Below the pieces are notes generated by a model. The model worked only from the letters and a program-made list of their open reading frames with translations. It ran no database searches and was not told the origin of the DNA. From NCBI GenBank assembly GCA_014523625.1, contig JAATVP010000194.1, positions 1 to 10,069 of the forward strand: 10,069 nucleotides of DNA, given 5' to 3'. The first letter of the stretch is position 1, and the number at the start of each line of letters is the position of its first letter. Shown here piece after piece: positions 7,364-10,069 of this stretch. Made by a program: the position numbers and the translations under genes. This stretch comes from Nitrososphaerales archaeon TH5896. GTDB taxonomy: Archaea > Thermoproteota > Nitrososphaeria > Nitrososphaerales > Nitrososphaeraceae.

Positions 7364-8428
7364 TCATCGATGTCTTGCATCTTTATTAAGAACTCCATAT
7401 GAAACTTCTCCAGTACCTGGCTTTTCTATGGTACCGACTTTGGATGTCCTCATGCGATACTTTTCGAACTTCGAGACTATAGCTTCTGCAGAAGCACGAG
7501 GCGCGATTACGCACAAACCGATTCCCATATTAAACGTCCTATACATTTCAGCGAATCCTATCCTCCCCTTAACTTGGATTAATTTGAAAATTTCAGGGGG
7601 ATCCGGCATGCTGTCTAATCGATAGTTAATGGTATCATTGATTCTACGAAGTTTCGTAAAGGAACCACCTGTTATGTGTGCTATGCCGTGGACCTCAACT
7701 CCAGAACTAAACAGGTCAATCATCGGCCTTACGTAAATTCGCGTTGGTGTGAGAAGTACATTGCCCAGCGAACCGTCTAAATTTCCTACGTTTTTATGAA
7801 GATCGAGTTTCAACAAAGCTCTTCTTACTAGGGTGAATCCATTGGAATGTAGGCCACTGCTTTCCACTCCCAGTATGATATCTCCTTTCGTAATCCTATT
7901 ACCTAAAACAAGTTCCGATCTATTCTTAATAAACCCCATCGCGGTTCCAGAGAGTTCGATAGAATTCTTATTTTGGACATTTGATAGCAATCCCGGTACT
8001 ACCGCAGTTTCACCGCCTATAATTGCAACTCCGGCCTCATTCGCCCCCCTTACTAGGCTGTTAGCTATTGTACTGAGCGCATCAGGATCTGGTTTCGCAG
8101 TGGCAATATAGTCCACAAAGGCAAAAGGGGTACTCCCAACGCAGATAAGATCATTTACGTTCATAGCTACACAATCTATACCAACAGTACTGAAATCGTT
8201 CATTGCCTGGGCAATTAATAATTTTGTGCCTACGCCGTCGCAATGAAGAGCCAATATACATGATCCAATATCGACCAAACCGGCGTAATGACCAAAACCG
8301 GACAATACTCGTCCCTTATTAGCACTTCTGTGCGTTCTTTGTATAAGGCCGCCTATCAGATGATGTACGAGATCGATCTGCTTGATGTTAACTCCAGACT
8401 CTGCGTATGACAATCCCTTACGGCGCAT
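7364..8428 (-). CDS. purM: Phosphoribosylformylglycinamidine cyclo-ligase (AIR synthetase)
   Basis: It catalyses the ATP-dependent ring closure of FGAM to aminoimidazole ribonucleotide, the fifth step of de novo purine synthesis, in the cytosol. It belongs to the PurM/ThiL/SelD ATP-grasp-like superfamily. The N-terminal SYAESGVNI (7-15) is the typical opening of PurM. DGVGTK (64-69), MNVNDLICVG (89-98) and GGETAVVPG (138-146) form the nucleotide and metal site. SSGLHSNGFTLVR (190-202), AHITGGSFTKL (250-260) and NMGIGL (300-305) mark the second half. The length of 354 is normal and the gene is intact. The ATG is supported by the N-terminal match and by a TATA box about 29 nt upstream. No other pur genes are in the window, and it is separated by 99 bp from elp3 and 84 bp from the next gene. 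Confidence 0.96.
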   Translation of the reverse strand: MRRKGLSYAESGVNIKQIDLVHHLIGGLIQRTHRSANKGRVLSGFGHYAGLVDIGSCILALHCDGVGTKLLIAQAMNDFSTVGIDCVAMNVNDLICVGSTPFAFVDYIATAKPDPDALSTIANSLVRGANEAGVAIIGGETAVVPGLLSNVQNKNSIELSGTAMGFIKNRSELVLGNRITKGDIILGVESSGLHSNGFTLVRRALLKLDLHKNVGNLDGSLGNVLLTPTRIYVRPMIDLFSSGVEVHGIAHITGGSFTKLRRINDTINYRLDSMPDPPEIFKLIQVKGRIGFAEMYRTFNMGIGLCVIAPRASAEAIVSKFEKYRMRTSKVGTIEKPGTGEVSYGVLNKDARHR

Positions 8429-8453
8429 TCAAAAATCTAATAATTTGGAACTC

Positions 8454-8460
8454 TTATTAA
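8454..8460 (-). promoter_or_regulatory. Probable TATA box of purM
   Basis: Minus-strand TTAATAA is centred 29 nt before the purM ATG and preceded by a purine-rich CAAAG that resembles a BRE. The predicted mRNA is leaderless or nearly so, which fits the absence of a Shine-Dalgarno sequence. It indicates that purM has its own promoter and is not simply read through from the upstream gene. Confidence 0.45.
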
Positions 8461-8512
8461 CTTTGAGATAGTTGTATGTTATTGAGTTTTAATCGCTTTA
8501 ATTAGCCTTTCC

Positions 8513-9205
8513 TTATGCTGCTGGAATAGTTCCATTTTGGAGAGGATACAATTTAGTAACTCCAATAACAAAAGTGCTTGTGTTAGGTAGAACAGTTCTT
8601 TCATCACTAGTATTAAATAGTACTATGTCAGTGACCGATGATGAATTTCTATTACTTGAGGAATCTTGCTGGATCTCAAAGTTGTAAAGACACATGTATC
8701 CAGGCCTAGAGAGATCTTTCTCTATGGTCAAGTTGGCTGGCTGTAATTCTGGTATTTGACCTATCATTACTTTTAGATGGGTACTATTATCAGACTCACA
8801 AGGAAGTTTGGCGGATATGAGTCCTTCTGCTATAGCAAAAGGATAGGTGTCGTAAAGATGAATAAAATCCTTTGCCGGTATTATTTGATGTGATAGTATC
8901 ATATTCTCTCCTTGCGAGTATGAGTCTGCTTCACCATTTTCGACACTTGTTTCCGAAGTATTAGTGTTCCTCACCTCTTCAAGAACGGAATCCATCAAAT
9001 TGCCTGGGGATCCAATTGATTCTAGCAATTCTTCTGGATCGGTCGCCATATTCGGGGGCCTAAGATTAGTTCCAGCACTTAATTGTGCTAAAACATAGAT
9101 AGTCAAGTTAGTATCAGTATCTGCTAAGGGAACGAGCGGGAGGATTAATGCACCAAGTACAAAGAGTGTAATAATATATGGAAAACAAGATCTCAGAACA
9201 TGCAT
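8513..9205 (-). CDS. Secreted or membrane-anchored protein rich in N-glycosylation sequons
   Basis: I do not recognise a named domain. Residues 8-28 are strongly hydrophobic (IITLFVLGALILPLVPL), giving a signal peptide or N-terminal anchor, so the remaining 200 residues should face outside. They carry seven Asn-X-Ser/Thr sequons (Asn82, 140, 158, 187, 198, 208, 224). An eighth, Asn33, lies just after the hydrophobic segment. Residues 50-105 are acidic and probably flexible. The conserved-looking core starts at IIPAKDFIHLYDTYPFA (108-124) and holds the only two extracytoplasmic cysteines, Cys136 and Cys172, which could form a disulfide. The C-terminal part (190-220) alternates hydrophobic residues like beta strands. 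Composition resembles lineage-specific surface proteins of soil ammonia-oxidising archaea, but that is an impression only. The gene stands alone, with a 259-bp gap upstream. The promoter is unclear. Confidence 0.8.
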   Translation of the reverse strand: MHVLRSCFPYIITLFVLGALILPLVPLADTDTNLTIYVLAQLSAGTNLRPPNMATDPEELLESIGSPGNLMDSVLEEVRNTNTSETSVENGEADSYSQGENMILSHQIIPAKDFIHLYDTYPFAIAEGLISAKLPCESDNSTHLKVMIGQIPELQPANLTIEKDLSRPGYMCLYNFEIQQDSSSNRNSSSVTDIVLFNTSDERTVLPNTSTFVIGVTKLYPLQNGTIPAA

Positions 9206-9464
9206 GTGCTAATTCATGAGACTTTCTACAAAAGACGCGATGTCATTTTTTGTTGATTATTGCATGATCGCATTTAGCTGATAGTTTGATTCAAAATATA
9301 AAGGTATGAGTAGGTGAACTCCCTCAATTTGAATAATTTTCGGAGATGCAGAATTTGTGGATGTAGCGAGCATAGATGGATTGGATGTATAATACATTGG
9401 ATGAAGCATACTAAGGGGAAGGACGGAGTTTGTACTTAAAAGGGCCAATAGGAGTTGTGAATAG
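9206..9464. other. Gap without a supported gene
   Basis: The upstream region of the secreted-protein gene holds a 13-nt palindrome at 9385-9397 (ATGTAT and ATACAT around one A) and a T6 run on the + strand (9245-9250). A 63-codon minus-strand frame with a TTG start (9448-9257) spans most of it. That frame lacks a ribosome binding site and any recognisable motif, so I do not call it a gene. The promoter of the secreted-protein gene must lie here, but no TATA box sits at the leaderless distance. Confidence 0.5.
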
Positions 9465-10064
9465 TCACTTGATCTCGTATAATGCTATTGACAGTTTTAC
9501 AGCAAACCTTTCATCTGTAGCTTGAGCGATTGGAACCACATATTTTTCGGTTTCTTCCTTGTATCTAAATGCTCTTTCACGCTGACTAACGGTTCTCAAG
9601 AATCTTGCATTGTCGAGCCTGTCTGCTAACATTACAAACCTGGTAATCTTGGAACTAGAAGCAATTTTCTCAAAATAGTGTTGTAAATACTCAACTTTTC
9701 TATCTTCCGAGCTATTCCGCGATAGTGTAAAAACAATATCACTTATGTTCTCCCCAAAGTCTGTTAACAACTTTGTCGAATCGTATGAAGGATTTCTTGT
9801 CTTTTCGAAGACATCGTGCAGAAGAGCCGCACTCAATGCAATGATATTTTTGCAACAAATTTCTTCACTCAGGATAAGCGAGACTCTTAGGCAGTGATTG
9901 ATGTATGGGTCATTTTTATTGTTATTTCTTGAAAGCCCGGCGTGTATATTAAAAGCTACACTAAAGGCTCTAGTTAACTTGTACAAGTCATCAGGAGAAT
10001 TTTCAAACGGCTTCATTAGCTTAGACAAGCCTACTTTCGTAAATTCATTCAAGCAATTATCCAT
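9465..10064 (-). CDS. HD-domain protein of the RelA/SpoT-MESH1 (p)ppGpp hydrolase type
   Basis: It is a small stand-alone HD-fold phosphohydrolase. Relatives remove the 3'-pyrophosphate of (p)ppGpp or hydrolyse similar nucleotides using a bound Mn ion. Metal ligands expected from SpoT/MESH1 are present: His57 in PYINHCLRV, His83-Asp84 in LLHDVFEKT, and Asp148 in LADRLDNAR. HAGLSR (41-46) matches the opening motif. Two changes stand out. The catalytic Glu-Asp pair after HD reads Glu87-Lys88, and the usual ADRLHN reads ADRLDN. There is no synthetase domain. The 199-residue length is close to that of MESH1-like enzymes, with about 30 extra N-terminal residues, so the gene is probably complete. 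The ATG lies five bases from the window edge, however, so an earlier start cannot be excluded. Substrate is undetermined. Confidence 0.85.
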   Translation of the reverse strand: MDNCLNEFTKVGLSKLMKPFENSPDDLYKLTRAFSVAFNIHAGLSRNNNKNDPYINHCLRVSLILSEEICCKNIIALSAALLHDVFEKTRNPSYDSTKLLTDFGENISDIVFTLSRNSSEDRKVEYLQHYFEKIASSSKITRFVMLADRLDNARFLRTVSQRERAFRYKEETEKYVVPIAQATDERFAVKLSIALYEIK

Positions 10065-10069
10065 AATCA

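Noticed and set aside
9257..9448. 63-codon minus-strand frame between the HD gene and the secreted-protein gene
   Set aside because: It starts at TTG without a ribosome binding site, has no domain, signal peptide or recognisable motif, and contains the 13-nt palindrome. A real small gene cannot be excluded, but nothing supports it.

Overview
The window looks like chromosomal DNA of an archaeon, most likely a member of Nitrososphaerota (Thaumarchaeota). The evidence is a two-subunit DNA topoisomerase VI, a class I lysyl-tRNA synthetase, a stand-alone archaeal-type Elp3, an intron-less tRNA-Thr with no encoded CCA and a U discriminator, TATA-box spacing about 25-28 nt upstream of starts, and few Shine-Dalgarno sequences. 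The lineage is inferred from protein character and AT-rich composition. I cannot fix the genus from sequence alone.

Layout, left to right. Positions 1-106 hold a tRNA promoter, and 107-179 is tRNA-Thr(CGU) on the + strand. Positions 180-791 carry no gene I can support. They contain a ten-unit pentanucleotide tandem repeat directly behind the tRNA, a small hairpin, and an imperfect direct repeat just upstream of the next promoter. Positions 792-3829 (+) are the top6B-top6A operon. A T-rich stretch ends that operon, where it converges on a minus-strand block. Read from right to left, that block is: an HD-domain protein of the (p)ppGpp-hydrolase type (10064-9465), a 259-bp gap, a secreted or membrane-anchored protein rich in N-glycosylation sequons (9205-8513), purM (8428-7364), and elp3 and lysK overlapping by four bases (7264-5609 and 5612-3930).

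How the genes work together. Top6B and Top6A form one heterotetrameric type IIB topoisomerase and are adjacent, as expected. Elp3 and LysK share a GTGA stop/start overlap, so translation of the synthetase is probably coupled to that of the tRNA wobble-uridine modifying enzyme. tRNA-Lys(UUU) is a known target class for Elp3, so the pairing is biologically coherent. PurM is a stand-alone purine biosynthesis gene.

No defence island, mobile element, CRISPR array or obvious new multi-gene system is visible. The points most worth a second look are the lysK/elp3 coupling, the altered active-site motif of the HD protein, the sequon-rich surface protein, and the repeats in the 5' flank of top6B.
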